A stretch of DNA of 64,000 nt from CAVZTX01 sp963778375 (GTDB taxonomy: Bacteria > Chloroflexota > Ktedonobacteria > Ktedonobacterales > Ktedonobacteraceae). The first letter of the stretch is position 1; each line of letters begins with the position of its first letter. Made by a program: the position numbers and the translations under genes. This document shows positions 17,710 to 28,200 of this stretch, in pieces. The notes under the pieces were generated by a model. The model ran no database searches. It was not told the origin of the DNA and saw only the letters and a list, made by a program, of their open reading frames with translations. The stretch is taken from NCBI GenBank assembly GCA_963778375.1, contig CAVZTX010000031.1, forward strand, positions 1 to 64,000, in the 5' to 3' direction.

Positions 17710-18690
17710 ATGGCACAGAGCCAGTTTGCATTTGAGGTAGATATGACAGAGACACGTTTTGGTCAATCAGGACGATCTCTTACGTCTATGCAATCTCAGC
17801 AAAAAGGGGAAATACATAAGAGACGGACATCTCTTCTTGCCTCTCTCCTTGGTAAACCTTTGATCAAACTGGCCAGATTTATGCAGAGAGTGCTATCTCT
17901 CATTCTTGCTGGCTTCATTGCGCTCATTCTTGGCCGACGTAAGACCCCCCAGCATCGGGAGCTTCCTGCCGAGCAAAACTTGGAGCTTGATCGAGCAACT
18001 GAGCTGGAAGAGCACTTTCTCACAATGGCTTCCCATGAGCTAAAAACTCCCATGACTACCATTCGAGGTGAGGCACAGCTCATGTTACGTCGATTGGGGA
18101 GGCAGAAGGAATTATCTTCTGAGCTGTCCATTATACGTGCTGCATTAGAGAAAATTGATGGGCAAACTCGCCGTCTGAATGCCATCGTCGATGATATCCT
18201 CGATCTGAACACTATTCGTTCCGGTAAGATCGAGTTGCGATTGAGGCCATGTAACCTGGTAGATATCTGCCGCGATGTTGTCGAGGTACAGCGTCTCCTG
18301 ACAAGCCGTATCATTGAACTTGAGATACTTGGAGCACTTGTGACGATAAAGGCTGATTGTGACCGTCTGAACCAGGTTCTATTCAATCTCCTGGATAATG
18401 CGCTTAAGTATTCACCTGAAGAGACTGCTGTAAAGGTCAGTATTGGCCAATATGATGAAATAGCACTTATCCAGGTACATGATGCCGGACGTGGTATTCC
18501 AGAGAATCAGCAAGCACATATCTTCGAGCCTTTTTATCGAGTTCCCGATGTTCAATCTTCAATAAAGAGCGGTTTGGGCCTCGGCCTTGCTATCTGCAAA
18601 GATATTGTTGAGCGACACGGTGGCCATATCGGGTGTAACTCACAGGTGGGGAAGGGTAGTGTCTTCTTTGTGGGACTGCCGCTACATTAG
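17710..18690 (+). CDS. Sensor histidine kinase
   Basis: 326 residues. A hydrophobic stretch at about 60-76 (VLSLILAGFIALILG) may anchor it in the membrane. The HisKA box is EEHFLTMASHELKTPMTTIR with His109. The ATPase part shows an N box (LNQVLFNLLDNALKYSPEE), G1 (VHDAGRGIP), F box (IFEPFYRVPD) and G2 (SGLGLGLAICKDIVERHGG). It is a complete class-I kinase core without an obvious sensor domain, so the signal may be sensed through the short membrane region or a partner. No response regulator is adjacent. It sits inside the carboxylase cluster on the opposite strand, its stop overlapping that of the enoyl-CoA hydratase by four bases. Confidence 0.93.
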   Translation: MAQSQFAFEVDMTETRFGQSGRSLTSMQSQQKGEIHKRRTSLLASLLGKPLIKLARFMQRVLSLILAGFIALILGRRKTPQHRELPAEQNLELDRATELEEHFLTMASHELKTPMTTIRGEAQLMLRRLGRQKELSSELSIIRAALEKIDGQTRRLNAIVDDILDLNTIRSGKIELRLRPCNLVDICRDVVEVQRLLTSRIIELEILGALVTIKADCDRLNQVLFNLLDNALKYSPEETAVKVSIGQYDEIALIQVHDAGRGIPENQQAHIFEPFYRVPDVQSSIKSGLGLGLAICKDIVERHGGHIGCNSQVGKGSVFFVGLPLH

Positions 18691-19477
18691 ACCCAGTTTG
18701 GCTTTCTTTTCTCAAGAAACGCTCTCAATCCCTCCTGTCCCTCTGCGCTCACTCTAAGCGTTGCAATCGTATCCGCAGTATAGCGTCGTGCCGTATCATG
18801 ATCCATATGTCCAACATTCAACGCAAGAGCCTTGCATGCACGTACTGCCTGGGGGCCGTTGCTCACTAACTCGCTCAGCGTCTTCTCTACGGCAGCATCA
18901 AGTTCATCAGGCGGCGTAACAATATGCACAAGACCAATCTCGCGAGCATGGGCTGCACTGAAGCGCTCGCCTGTGACGAATAGGACGCGAGCATGCGTCT
19001 CGCCAATTTTGCGTATCACGTAGGGTGAGATGACAGCAGGAGCAATACCAAGCTTGACCTCACTGAAGGCTAATCGCGCACTTTCGGCTGCGATGACGAT
19101 ATCACACACACTAACCAGGCCTAATCCACCGCCCATTGCCGTGCCATTGACGCGTGCAACCACCGGACAAGGAAACGTGTTGATCGTATCAAACAGGTCT
19201 GCCAGGCGCAGTGCATCGCTCAAATTCTCCTCTTGTGTGGAGGTTGCCGAGGCCTTCATCATATTGATATCTGCCCCGGCGCTGAATGATGGGCCATCAC
19301 CGGTCAGTACCACAGCATGTAGCTCTCATCGGTACTTAGATCAGTGAAGGCCGCTTGTAAATCCGTAATAAGCTGCGTGTTAAAGGCGTTGTGCACCTCT
19401 GCACGGCGCATCGTGATTGTAGCAACCTTGTCCTGAAAGCTGCGGTCAACGGTGATATGTGTGTATATTGCCATCAT
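18687..19477 (-). pseudogene. Enoyl-CoA hydratase (methylglutaconyl-CoA hydratase-like), one frameshift near the N-terminus
   Basis: From ATG 19477 the frame reads MMAIYTHITVDRSFQDKVAT, ITMRRAEVHNAFNTQLITDL and LSTDES, then breaks near 19322 where one base is missing. It continues as HAVVLTGDGPSFSAGADINM, the crotonase oxyanion-hole motif, then NGTAMGGGLGLVSVCDIVIA (second oxyanion motif) and AFSEVKLGIAPAVISPYV with the catalytic Glu. The total of about 263 residues is the usual length. Being next to methylcrotonyl-CoA carboxylase beta suggests hydration of 3-methylglutaconyl-CoA in leucine breakdown. As written, an internal start could give only a 208-residue protein lacking the first part. 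Confidence 0.87.
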
Positions 19478-19551
19478 TTTTCTCTTTCACAAGCGTCACT
19501 ACTGTCACTTTCATGGATCAGGTGAACTAATCCATCCTGCTTGAGAAGGCC

Positions 19552-21159
19552 TCACATCCTGAAAACACCAAACGGAGTATCAGGCATTGGCGCATTCAAG
19601 GACATCGCAATACCGAGAGCCAGTACCGTTCGTGTATCGCGGGGATCAATGATTCCATCATCCCATAGGCGCGCCGTGCTGTAGTAGGGATTACCCTCCT
19701 CCTCGTACTTATCAAGGATTGGCTGTTTGAACTCTGCCTCTTCCTCCTCACTCATACTCTTTCCACGCGCGGCAAGGCCTTCTTTGCGCACCGTTGCCAG
19801 CACACTTGCCGCCTGTTCGCCGCCCATTACCGAAATACGCGCATTGGGCCACATCCATAACAGGCGTGGTGAGTAAGCTCGCCCGCACATGCCGTAATTT
19901 CCGGCTCCGAATGAGCCGCCGATAATTACTGTAAAGCGCGGTACAGGCGCGTTGGCGACCGCCATTACCATCTTTGCGCCATCTTTAGCGATGCCGCCGT
20001 TCTCGTACTGCCGACCCACCATAAAGCCGGTAATATTCTGTAAGAAGACCAGCGGCGTCTGTCGTTGTGCACATAACTCAATGAAATGGGTCGCTTTGAG
20101 CGCGCTCTCTGAAAAGAGAATACCATTATTCGCAATAATTCCAACGGGATACCCCATAATCCGTGCAAAACCACACACCAGCGTTGTCCCGTAGAGTTCT
20201 TTAAACTCGTGGAAACGGCTTCCATCGACAAGACGCGCAATGACCTCGTGTACATCATAGCTCTTACGGTTATCCCTTGGGATAATGCCGTAAAGATCGA
20301 GTGGATCATAGCGCGGTGGCTCAGGTGGATGGATATCCCAGGGAATATATTTGCGTCGGTTGAGATGAGAGACGATGCTGCGGCAAATTGCCAGCGCGTG
20401 TTCGTCATTCAAGGCATAATGATCGGTGACGCCGGAGATACGGCTATGCACATCGGCACCACCCAGATCCTCCGCACTGACCTCCTCGCCTGTCGCAGCT
20501 TTTACCAAAGGTGGCCCTGCCAGGAAAATCGTCCCGTTGCCGCGCACAATCACCGTTTCATCGCTCATAGCCGGTACATAAGCACCTCCTGCTGTGCAGG
20601 AACCCATGACAGCAGCGATCTGCGGGATACGCTGGCTTGACATGCGAGCCTGGTTATAGAAGATACGTCCAAAGTGTTCGCGGTCGGGGAAAACATCGGC
20701 CTGTAAGGGCAGAAAAGCGCCACCCGAATCGACCAGGTAAATGCAGGGTAAGTGGTTCTGCTCGGCGATCTCCTGGGCGCGAAGATGTTTCTTGACCGTC
20801 ATTGGGTAGTAGGTGCCACCCTTGACCGTTGCATCGTTGGCGACGATCATGCACTCCTGCCCCTCAACCACCCCGATACCCGTCACAATGCCTGCCGACG
20901 GTGCATCGTTATCATACATATCCCAGGCTGCCAGTGGACTGAGTTCTAGAAAAGGCGTGTCGGGGTCGCATAGCAATGAGATGCGTTCACGAGCTAGGAG
21001 CTTGTTGCGTTTGCGATGTTTGGCGATGGTGTCCGCGCCTCCACCTTGCTGAACCTCTTGCACGCGTTCATTAAGCTGTTCGATCAGTTGCTGGAAGTAG
21101 TGTTTATTTTCTTGAAATTGGGGACTGTCACGATCTATGCGAGATTCCAGGATGCTCAT
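19552..21159 (-). CDS. mccB: Methylcrotonyl-CoA carboxylase beta (carboxyltransferase) subunit
   Basis: 535 residues, normal for the MCC beta subunit. Family-defining stretches are KLLARERISLLCDPDTPFLE, IYLVDSGGAFLPLQADVFPD, HFGRIFYNQARMSSQRIPQI, AVMGSCTAGGAYVPAMSDET, NNGILFSESALKATHFIELC and RISVMGGEQAASVL. The LVDSGGA...F-P-D-REHFGRIFYNQA block separates MCC from propionyl-CoA carboxylase. The subunit moves CO2 from biotin on the alpha subunit to 3-methylcrotonyl-CoA in leucine catabolism. It is the first gene of a minus-strand run (mccB, hydratase, then after an opposed kinase mccA and a dehydrogenase). Starts at ATG 21159. Confidence 0.94.
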   Translation of the reverse strand: MSILESRIDRDSPQFQENKHYFQQLIEQLNERVQEVQQGGGADTIAKHRKRNKLLARERISLLCDPDTPFLELSPLAAWDMYDNDAPSAGIVTGIGVVEGQECMIVANDATVKGGTYYPMTVKKHLRAQEIAEQNHLPCIYLVDSGGAFLPLQADVFPDREHFGRIFYNQARMSSQRIPQIAAVMGSCTAGGAYVPAMSDETVIVRGNGTIFLAGPPLVKAATGEEVSAEDLGGADVHSRISGVTDHYALNDEHALAICRSIVSHLNRRKYIPWDIHPPEPPRYDPLDLYGIIPRDNRKSYDVHEVIARLVDGSRFHEFKELYGTTLVCGFARIMGYPVGIIANNGILFSESALKATHFIELCAQRQTPLVFLQNITGFMVGRQYENGGIAKDGAKMVMAVANAPVPRFTVIIGGSFGAGNYGMCGRAYSPRLLWMWPNARISVMGGEQAASVLATVRKEGLAARGKSMSEEEEAEFKQPILDKYEEEGNPYYSTARLWDDGIIDPRDTRTVLALGIAMSLNAPMPDTPFGVFRM

Positions 21160-21262
21160 AGCTATATTCCTCTCACAGGATTGATGGGACGCGTCGTTGC
21201 GTCCCCAGTTCTTGTTTGCAGCATAGCACCGCTATGAGAGGAGCGTCAAGGGTGGTTGTTCC

Positions 21263-22255
21263 CTACGCACGTTGTGTCGAGCTTGTTCCTTCTGCCCGCC
21301 TCTCCTCACGCACTTCTCGGGCAAGGCGAGTTCTCGCATCTCGTATGGAACTTACGCGTGGCCAAACGGCTAGCGCCATGACGACTAGCAGAAGCCCCGA
21401 ATTGAAATCGGTTGCCATGCCGGTCAGGATCATGCCGAACGCTTGGGAGAAGTACCAGATTATCACGCTTAAGATGATAGAGGCGATCAGGAACGAGGGC
21501 AACTGCCTTTCCTTGACCACTAGCATACCGATTCCTATTGCCAGGAACACGATGATCAGCGCGATGTTGAGTGGAATCTCGAGGTTAGCGGTGGCGTTGG
21601 CGACCGCCGTGAGCACCGGGTCCACCAGCACAGTGTTCAAGCCTCCCTGGCCGACCATTGCGCCGATGCCCTGAGAGATCTGCCCTGACTGCCACCAGTT
21701 TGGTTGAAGTTGGAGCAGCGCTGCGAAGATCCAGAAGCCCGCGAGCACCCAGCGTAGAACATTGCGTGAGAGCAGGCCGTCGTCATTGGCCTTCGCTGCC
21801 TCGTCTTGCAAGGGCCTCCTGGATTGCTTGCGTGGATAGACGGCCAGGCCCAACAGGGGATAGAGCAGCACTGCGCCTGGCGCTCCAGAAAGGACGCTGG
21901 CTGTCCCAGTAAGCAGCATACTCATGCCCTCACCCCCGAACCAGACGATCAACGCCCATACGATAGAGGCGATCACGAGTTCTTTCATCCAGCGGTCTGT
22001 GAGGAAGAGGAAGCCAAGGCCGAGCAAGATTTGGACGACGGCGATCAGCAAGTTGACCTCGACGAGGTGAAGTGTTGTCTGGTTGACGATAAATTGTAGG
22101 CTCTGCTCAATAAATCCAGGCTGGCCAACCAGCATCGGCTTCATGACGCCATTGACCATATTCATAGTGAACATCTGTGGCTGCAACTGTAGGAGTCCAT
22201 CGATAAGCCATAACACTCCCAGCACCCGCTGGAGCGCTTTGCGCGAAAGTAGCAT
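21263..22255 (-). CDS. Integral membrane protein made of two similar four-helix halves (DoxX-like)
   Basis: The ATG at 22255 (MLLSRKALQRVLGVLWLIDG) has AAAGGA upstream and avoids the long unlikely leader of the larger frame. 330 residues with about eight hydrophobic segments. The halves are homologous: ALQRVLGVLWLIDGLLQLQP versus VLRWVLAGFWIFAALLQLQP, then LTDRWMKELVIASIVWALIV versus VVKERQLPSFLIASIILSVI, and WFGGEGMSMLLTGTASVL versus WYFSQAFGMILTGMATDF. This is an internal gene duplication. The four-helix unit recalls DoxX/terminal-oxidase-associated families, but I cannot assign function. It stands alone between mccB and a divergent lipoprotein gene. Confidence 0.8.
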   Translation of the reverse strand: MLLSRKALQRVLGVLWLIDGLLQLQPQMFTMNMVNGVMKPMLVGQPGFIEQSLQFIVNQTTLHLVEVNLLIAVVQILLGLGFLFLTDRWMKELVIASIVWALIVWFGGEGMSMLLTGTASVLSGAPGAVLLYPLLGLAVYPRKQSRRPLQDEAAKANDDGLLSRNVLRWVLAGFWIFAALLQLQPNWWQSGQISQGIGAMVGQGGLNTVLVDPVLTAVANATANLEIPLNIALIIVFLAIGIGMLVVKERQLPSFLIASIILSVIIWYFSQAFGMILTGMATDFNSGLLLVVMALAVWPRVSSIRDARTRLAREVREERRAEGTSSTQRA

Positions 22256-22422
22256 AATGTTGTAATATCCTTTCAGTTCAGTGTGGAAAATAGATGCACG
22301 CAATGTAATTGTGTGCGATGCGTTTCCCTCAAGGAGTTCTCCCACCTGAAGCCAGTTCCAGTTGAAAACAACCCCTTTTGAGACTATAAAGCTGATCGCA
22401 TCGCTTGTCTATTAGGAGGAAA

Positions 22423-22443
22423 CCCTATTTTTCACAGTAGGGT
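22423..22443. repeat. Small hairpin in the spacer upstream of the lipoprotein gene
   Basis: ACCCTA and TAGGGT pair around a short T-rich loop in the divergent spacer 22256-22537. A TATAAT box at about 22482-22487 probably belongs to the lipoprotein promoter. Confidence 0.35.
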
Positions 22444-22537
22444 GTTGAACGAATATCCGTGGAAGCCGACCGTCTGACAGCTTTGCTATAATACAAACGA
22501 ACATTGGTTTTCTTAAAAAAGAGGGGAGGAGTCGACG

Positions 22538-22987
22538 ATGGCGATTATCCATCACTTATCAAAGATCGGAGGGGTTGCACTGCTTCTGATCTGTGCTGGT
22601 ATGCTACTTGCCGCATGTAACTCAGGAGGGAATACCCAGACGCCGACGGCCTCCGCAGGATTTCATGATACCCTGAAGACGACTGATGGACAGTTTATGA
22701 TCCAATTCGGTGTGACACCAAACCGACTCGGTCTCAATGTTTTTACAGTGGGGGTGGAAGATGTTAGTAGCGGAAAATCCTTACCTGGTCTACAAGTTCA
22801 ACTCGCGACCACAATGCTCGATATGGATATGGGAACTGATCGGGTTATACTACAGTCAAAGGGGAACGGTCAGTACAGTGCACAAGGGACACTAGCAATG
22901 GAGGGCCATTGGGAGATACGTATTCTTCTCAGAACACCCAATTCAACCTTACATCAGGCCAGTGTAGAGTTTGATACGTCGTCATAG
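22538..22987 (+). CDS. YtkA-like domain lipoprotein
   Basis: ATG at 22538 follows GGGAGGAG. 149 residues: a signal peptide with a lipobox (MLLAACNSGG, Cys about residue 27), then a Thr/Ser-rich linker and one beta-sandwich domain (TDGQFMIQFGVTPNRLGLNV, VQLATTMLDMDMGTDRVI, GNGQYSAQGTLAMEGHWEIR). The TMLDMDMG and LAMEGHWEIRI motifs are typical of YtkA-like domains, which in other bacteria occur beside copper transport and cytochrome assembly factors. The protein is predicted to be anchored to the outside of the cytoplasmic membrane. No copper genes are next to it, so a metal role is only suggested by the family and its Met-rich strip. Confidence 0.85.
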   Translation: MAIIHHLSKIGGVALLLICAGMLLAACNSGGNTQTPTASAGFHDTLKTTDGQFMIQFGVTPNRLGLNVFTVGVEDVSSGKSLPGLQVQLATTMLDMDMGTDRVILQSKGNGQYSAQGTLAMEGHWEIRILLRTPNSTLHQASVEFDTSS

Positions 22988-23177
22988 TGATTCTCGTAGG
23001 CAACGACGGCTATTTTGTAAAGCATGGCAGTCACTCACCGATCCTTGTTGACCTCACTAGCTGTATATAAGGAATTTGTAGGCTTTGACTGAGGCAGTAG
23101 AAGCTACTCCACCAGGTTGGAGGAGGCGGTACGCGGGGAGTAGTAGCTCTCTCCCCGACACTATTGAGAACAAGGAA

Positions 23178-23205
23178 AAGCAGGAGAGTGATCTTCTCCT
23201 GCTTT
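23178..23205. terminator. Hairpin between the lipoprotein and the amidase (convergent)
   Basis: AAAGCAGGAGA (23178-23188) and TCTCCTGCTTT (23195-23205) pair perfectly around a six-base loop, with A- and T-rich flanks on both sides. It suits termination from both strands. Confidence 0.75.
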
Positions 23206-23224
23206 CGCGTTATGCGGAGAGGCT

Positions 23225-24898
23225 CTAATAACCAGCCTCTCCCGGAGGAGAACTCGGCAGATACTTCGGCTTATGCCGAACCTTCGAACCCTGCTCATAC
23301 GCATAAGCAAGCTTGATAAGGGTTGGTTCACTAAAGGCTCTTCCCATGAAAGTGATACCGACTGGAGCCTCGAAATCGAAGCCCGCCGGGACATTAATAC
23401 CTGGATAACCCGCCAGAGCAATTGGCTGGGAACTGGCCCCCAGGAAGTGATCCCCGTTGATCAGGTCGATAGTCCAGGGAGGGTTGCCGGTGGGTGCTAC
23501 CAGCGCATCCAGGTTATACTTGTTCATCACAGCGTCAATTCCTTCTTGCCGCGAGAGCAAGTGATCCTCGGCGAGCGCCTTAAGATAGGTCGGGTCATTC
23601 AGGTTAGTGGTGGCCTGCGCTTGAATGAAGAGATCCTGGCCGAAGTACTTCAACTCTTGATTAGCGTGGGCGTTGTTGAACGCGATAATATCAGCCAGCG
23701 TATGCACCGGAGAACTAAGCAACTCGGACAGGTACTTGTTCAAATCGGCCTTAAACTCAAACAGGAGTACAGTAAGTTCCGAGTTAGACGATGCCATTTG
23801 CTGCGCCGTTGGAATATCCGCCGGGTCAATGATGGTTGCTCCCAGTTCCCGCATCCGCTCAATAGCCGCATTTGTAATGGCATCAGTCACGGCACTGTAA
23901 CCGAAATAGACCTGCCGTGGAATGCCAATGCGAGCACCTCGCAAGCCGCTGGGGTCCAGGAACTTCGTATAGTCCTTATAGAACTTACCAGCACTAGCTT
24001 GGGTTGCGGGATCGCGTGGATCGATGCCGGTCATAGCTCCAAGCATTATGGCCGCATCAGTGACAGTGCGTCCAAATGGGCCGACCGTATCCTGGCTGTG
24101 CGCGATAGGAATCACACCTGAGCGGCTCGTAAGTCCCACCGTCGGCTTGATCCCGACAACCGCGTTCGCCCCAGAGGGGCTGAGGATTGATCCATCTGTC
24201 TCGGTTCCCACCGCAGTCGCAATCAGGTTGGCTGCGACTGCTGCCGCGGAGCCTGAACTCGATCCACTCGGAGAGCGATCCAGGACATATGGGTTATGTA
24301 TCTGCCCTCCGCGACCACTCCATCCGCTCGATGCGAAGTTCGAACGAAAGTTGGCCCACTCGCTGAGATTGGTCTTACCCAGGATAACTACCCCTGCCTC
24401 ACGGAGCCGAGCTGCCACAAAGGCATCGCGGGGTACACGTGAGCCGAGCAGCGCAAGTGATCCCGCTGTCGTCTCCAGACGATCAGCAGTGGCAATATTG
24501 TCTTTAAGGAGAATGGGGATACCATGTAGGGGACCCCGTGGGCCTTTCTCTCTGCGCTCCTTGTCTAGCGCCTCCGCAATCGCCAGTGCATCAGGGTTGA
24601 GTTGCAGAACAGAGTTGATGTTGGGGCCATGCTCGTCGAGTGCCTCTATGCGCTCAAGGTACCTCTTCGCGAGTTCCTTCGCGGTGAGCTTACCCGAAGC
24701 CATCGCTTTCTGCAATTCGAGGATCGTTATCTCTTCCAGGCCCGGAAAAGGATCACTTAATCCACTTGCTGTGGCTGAGTTACTAAATCCCACCTCGGAT
24801 AGAGCGGCTCCGGTTGCCGCTAACGCGCCACGTTTTAGAAACGACCTACGACCAAACTGCGCAGATCCCGTCTGCTTCACTACGTTTTCATCGCTCAT
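23225..24898 (-). CDS. Tat-exported amidase (amidase signature family)
   Basis: The ATG at 24898 (MSDENVVKQTGSAQ) is seven bases after GGAG; the longer frame upstream looks untranslated. A twin-arginine signal FGRRSFLKRGALAATGAA lies at residues 15-32. The amidase signature is complete: PILLKDNIATAD with the catalytic Lys, RSPSGSSSGSAAAVAANL with the cis-Ser, and GTETDGSILSPSGANAVVGI with the nucleophile Ser. The final segment GYPGINVPAGFDFEAPVGIT is also usual. 557 residues fit extracellular amidases related to peptide amidase and GatA-like enzymes. Substrate unknown; likely cleaves amide bonds outside the cell. Confidence 0.92.
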   Translation of the reverse strand: MSDENVVKQTGSAQFGRRSFLKRGALAATGAALSEVGFSNSATASGLSDPFPGLEEITILELQKAMASGKLTAKELAKRYLERIEALDEHGPNINSVLQLNPDALAIAEALDKERREKGPRGPLHGIPILLKDNIATADRLETTAGSLALLGSRVPRDAFVAARLREAGVVILGKTNLSEWANFRSNFASSGWSGRGGQIHNPYVLDRSPSGSSSGSAAAVAANLIATAVGTETDGSILSPSGANAVVGIKPTVGLTSRSGVIPIAHSQDTVGPFGRTVTDAAIMLGAMTGIDPRDPATQASAGKFYKDYTKFLDPSGLRGARIGIPRQVYFGYSAVTDAITNAAIERMRELGATIIDPADIPTAQQMASSNSELTVLLFEFKADLNKYLSELLSSPVHTLADIIAFNNAHANQELKYFGQDLFIQAQATTNLNDPTYLKALAEDHLLSRQEGIDAVMNKYNLDALVAPTGNPPWTIDLINGDHFLGASSQPIALAGYPGINVPAGFDFEAPVGITFMGRAFSEPTLIKLAYAYEQGSKVRHKPKYLPSSPPGEAGY

Positions 24899-25203
24899 AG
24901 CTGCTCCTTCCATTGTGATGATCATGTTGCGATCAGAATGGTATCTGTCACGTTTCGTAAGGGCAGGTTGAAGTCGCACGGAAAGGATGGCTAGACGTGT
25001 CGCGGGGAGAGATACCGCCCCGACAAAGCGCTTCAAATACTTGATCGCTATCTACAACTATATTCAGGGCGCTAGCTGAGCATAACAAACTCGCTATCCC
25101 CCATAGCATACCCTAAGCATGGACTAATGTCTATATCAGGTGGTTGGATAGGCATGCAAAACAACCCGTAAGCAAGGATAAGAAGTAATAGTGCTTGGGA
25201 AAC
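24899..25203. other. Spacer between the amidase and the restriction-modification remnant
   Basis: About 300 bases with no open frame I would support. It holds the amidase leader and marks a change to AT-rich sequence towards 25.2 kb, probably the edge of an acquired island. Confidence 0.4.
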
Positions 25204-28200
25204 TTAAAATAGCTCCCCATTACTACTCTTTTTCATCTTAATGGCATCGATAACTTCAAGCATTTCTTCGTCTGCAGGTTCTCTATACGTAGCTTGCACT
25301 AAAGTCTCAATCTCTGACAAAAGCCTATCAATTGTATTCTGAATTTCCTGACTCTTAGTGGTTATATCAGCAACTGAAGCCATAAAAGTTCGCAAGCCCT
25401 CTAGCGGAAATGGTACATCGATACGCTTCCGGGCTTCTGCCCAAGTCCAGCCACGTAAGTATGAATGCAATTGTATTAAATACATTTCAAGATAATGCAG
25501 CAGTTCAGGTTCGGATGACTCCAGATATGAAAGTGGCTGGCGACGTAATATAAGTTTTCCTTCTTTTATGAGAGGTCTGTTGGCTATAGCAGTTTGAGCC
25601 TCACCAAAGAAACTCACTAATCCTTGAGCAAGGTATACTTGTATGTTGCGATATTGAAGAGTAGGATTTGCAGATAAAGTGGCTGGAGTTGGTAAATTGG
25701 CAAGTTTTTCATACTCTATCTGAGTCTTACTAACCAATGTTGCTATTTGTTGCTGTCGTTGGACAGAAGTAACTTTGATAGGTAAGCGTTTCCATACATC
25801 TGGATAAACGCGTCCTTCTCGCGTACCTTCATGCATATTAGAAGCAATATAGTGGCGCATAAAGCGACTATTAATTATACCAAGGAGATAGCGAAGTCAA
25901 ACAATTCTGAGATAGGAGCAAGACTACCAGTAATACCAGTAATTTGCCGAGATGTCCGTAAGACTGTTTAAATGCCCTTCTTCTGCCAGAGCATTGGCTT
26001 GCTCTAATTCCTTCCAAGAGACAACAACTTGAACGCTATGATTAGCGAAAAGCCCGATTGTCGTAATATCCACCCGATGTTTCACCCAGCAACAGCTTCT
26101 CGGGAGTACGGAAAAGCGCTATATGCCTAGGGCCGCGCATCTATGACCGGTATTTCTCATAGGCAACATACCGTTTACGACTGAGATAATAATAATCCAC
26201 ATCATTTCCAAGCACACCTTCATCTTTATATTCAGTAGGGCGAATCTCTTTAAAAGATGGAGGTAAAAAAACATCATTGAGAGTAAATCGCTTTTGTCGT
26301 TTCCCCTCAATGACTGGATCGAAAAGCTCATTGCTTTGAGCTTCAATTCCTGTTCCAATATATACAATAGTGCAAAGCGGTATGCTACCCTCGGCCATGT
26401 TCTTATCGAACGCAAGGTCATAGCGCCAACGAAAAACTTGCCCACAAGAAGCCAATTGGGGCACAGGTGGCAACGTTTCAAAGTGCTTGCAATCTGCTTG
26501 TAGATGTTTACGCCGTACCACCAAATGCGCATCATCGGGAGGTGCATTTTGGAGAAGCACAATGGTATTTTCGACTCCAGCATCTTGGAAAAGACGTAGT
26601 CCGGGAAAAAAGTCTATTTGCAACAGTCGATACTGGCTGCAAAGAGCCAGTCGTAACTGTTCAGCATAGCCTTCCGTCTCAATGCCATTGGAGACGATCA
26701 GGCACAATCGTCCAGTCCCTGGACGTAAAAATTGAAAATTGCGCTCAAAGAAAGGTATGAAAAGATCCCACCGTTGATGGAGTAAGTGATACATACCAGA
26801 GCTCGAAACTTTGTCACGATAGCGCAAGTTATCTATACCTTCACCGGCACTAACGTAAGGGGGGTTACCAAAAAGATAATCTAAACCCTGCTGACCTCCG
26901 TTGAACTGTATCAACTCAACAGGTAATCCTTTCGCTTCCTTGATGCTAATGATGCGTTGCTCTTCGTCTGAAAGTATCTGTCCACGTGGTCGCTGAGGAA
27001 GAAAGCTTAAACGCTCAGTTGCCTTACCACTAAGCTGTGCGCGTGTTTGCTCTAAGAGTTGGTTCAAGCATATCCACGCAATAAATGTGAAAACGACTGA
27101 CGTTGCGGCATAATTGCCCACGCTCATCGATCAGAAAAGGGAGACATGAATAAGTAGGTTAATTTCAGCCAGATAACAAGCAAAGGGATTAAGATCAAAA
27201 CCCAACAACGTGTTGGTCAGAATGGACAGCATATTCCGGGTCAACTTCACTGAGCAACCAATCGTTGTAGAAGAGCACTTTTACGTGCTGCCATTGCAAC
27301 TAGAAATGAGCCGCTACCACATGAAAGATCTCCAACTGTCTTCTCTAGAAAATTATTGCCTTATTCGTATAGTTCGTCATATAGGGATACCGAGCGAGTC
27401 AAGCATATAATCAACCACTTCTGGCGGTGTATAGAATTGCCCTTTTTCGCTGCGTCCTTAGTTTCGATATAGCCTTCGCTATAGACTCTCCCCAGCACAT
27501 CTGCATTAAGTTTCGAAAGTCGTAGCGATCAAGCAAGTTAAGCAATGTCAGGATAATATACTCGTCAAGCACAAACCACTCGTAAATTTCCAGATGAGCA
27601 AAGAAATTGTGAAAAACCGAGTTGGCACGCTGGTAAGTTTCTTCTAGCAGCGCAGGTAGGTATCTTTGATACCGGAGAGCAGTTCCGTCCGATAATGTTC
27701 ATAACGAGCAAAAGTCCCGTCTGATATGCGACGTGGAATTAGATCATAATCTTCGCAGACGCGCACGAAAAACAATCGTACAAAATGCATATATGCAGTT
27801 TGCAAGCAAAATTCGTCATAAGGATTATCAAAGACTCCTCGTACACTTACTTTCCAGGTATTAAATGCTTCAACTGTTTTTTTGCTGAGAGCATAATTTT
27901 CATTGAGAGATTGGAAGTATACGCGATGCGTCTGGAGCAGAGCCTTTAGTGCATTCAGCCCCTCTGTGGGCGGTTGTAAACGAACTATATGAGTCATTTT
28001 GTGCTCAACAAGTGAACTTTGACCGAACTGGTGCTCATTGAGTAGCTCTCCGGCCTTCTGAAGATATTCGCTCTCGAAGGCTGAGATATCGCCATTGATA
28101 AAATATTGTTCTGTCAGTTCTAGCAGTAATTTAATAATTCCACTACGTAGTTGACCATCCTCATTCATGCGAAAAACTGTTCCAAACTGAACTACTTCCT

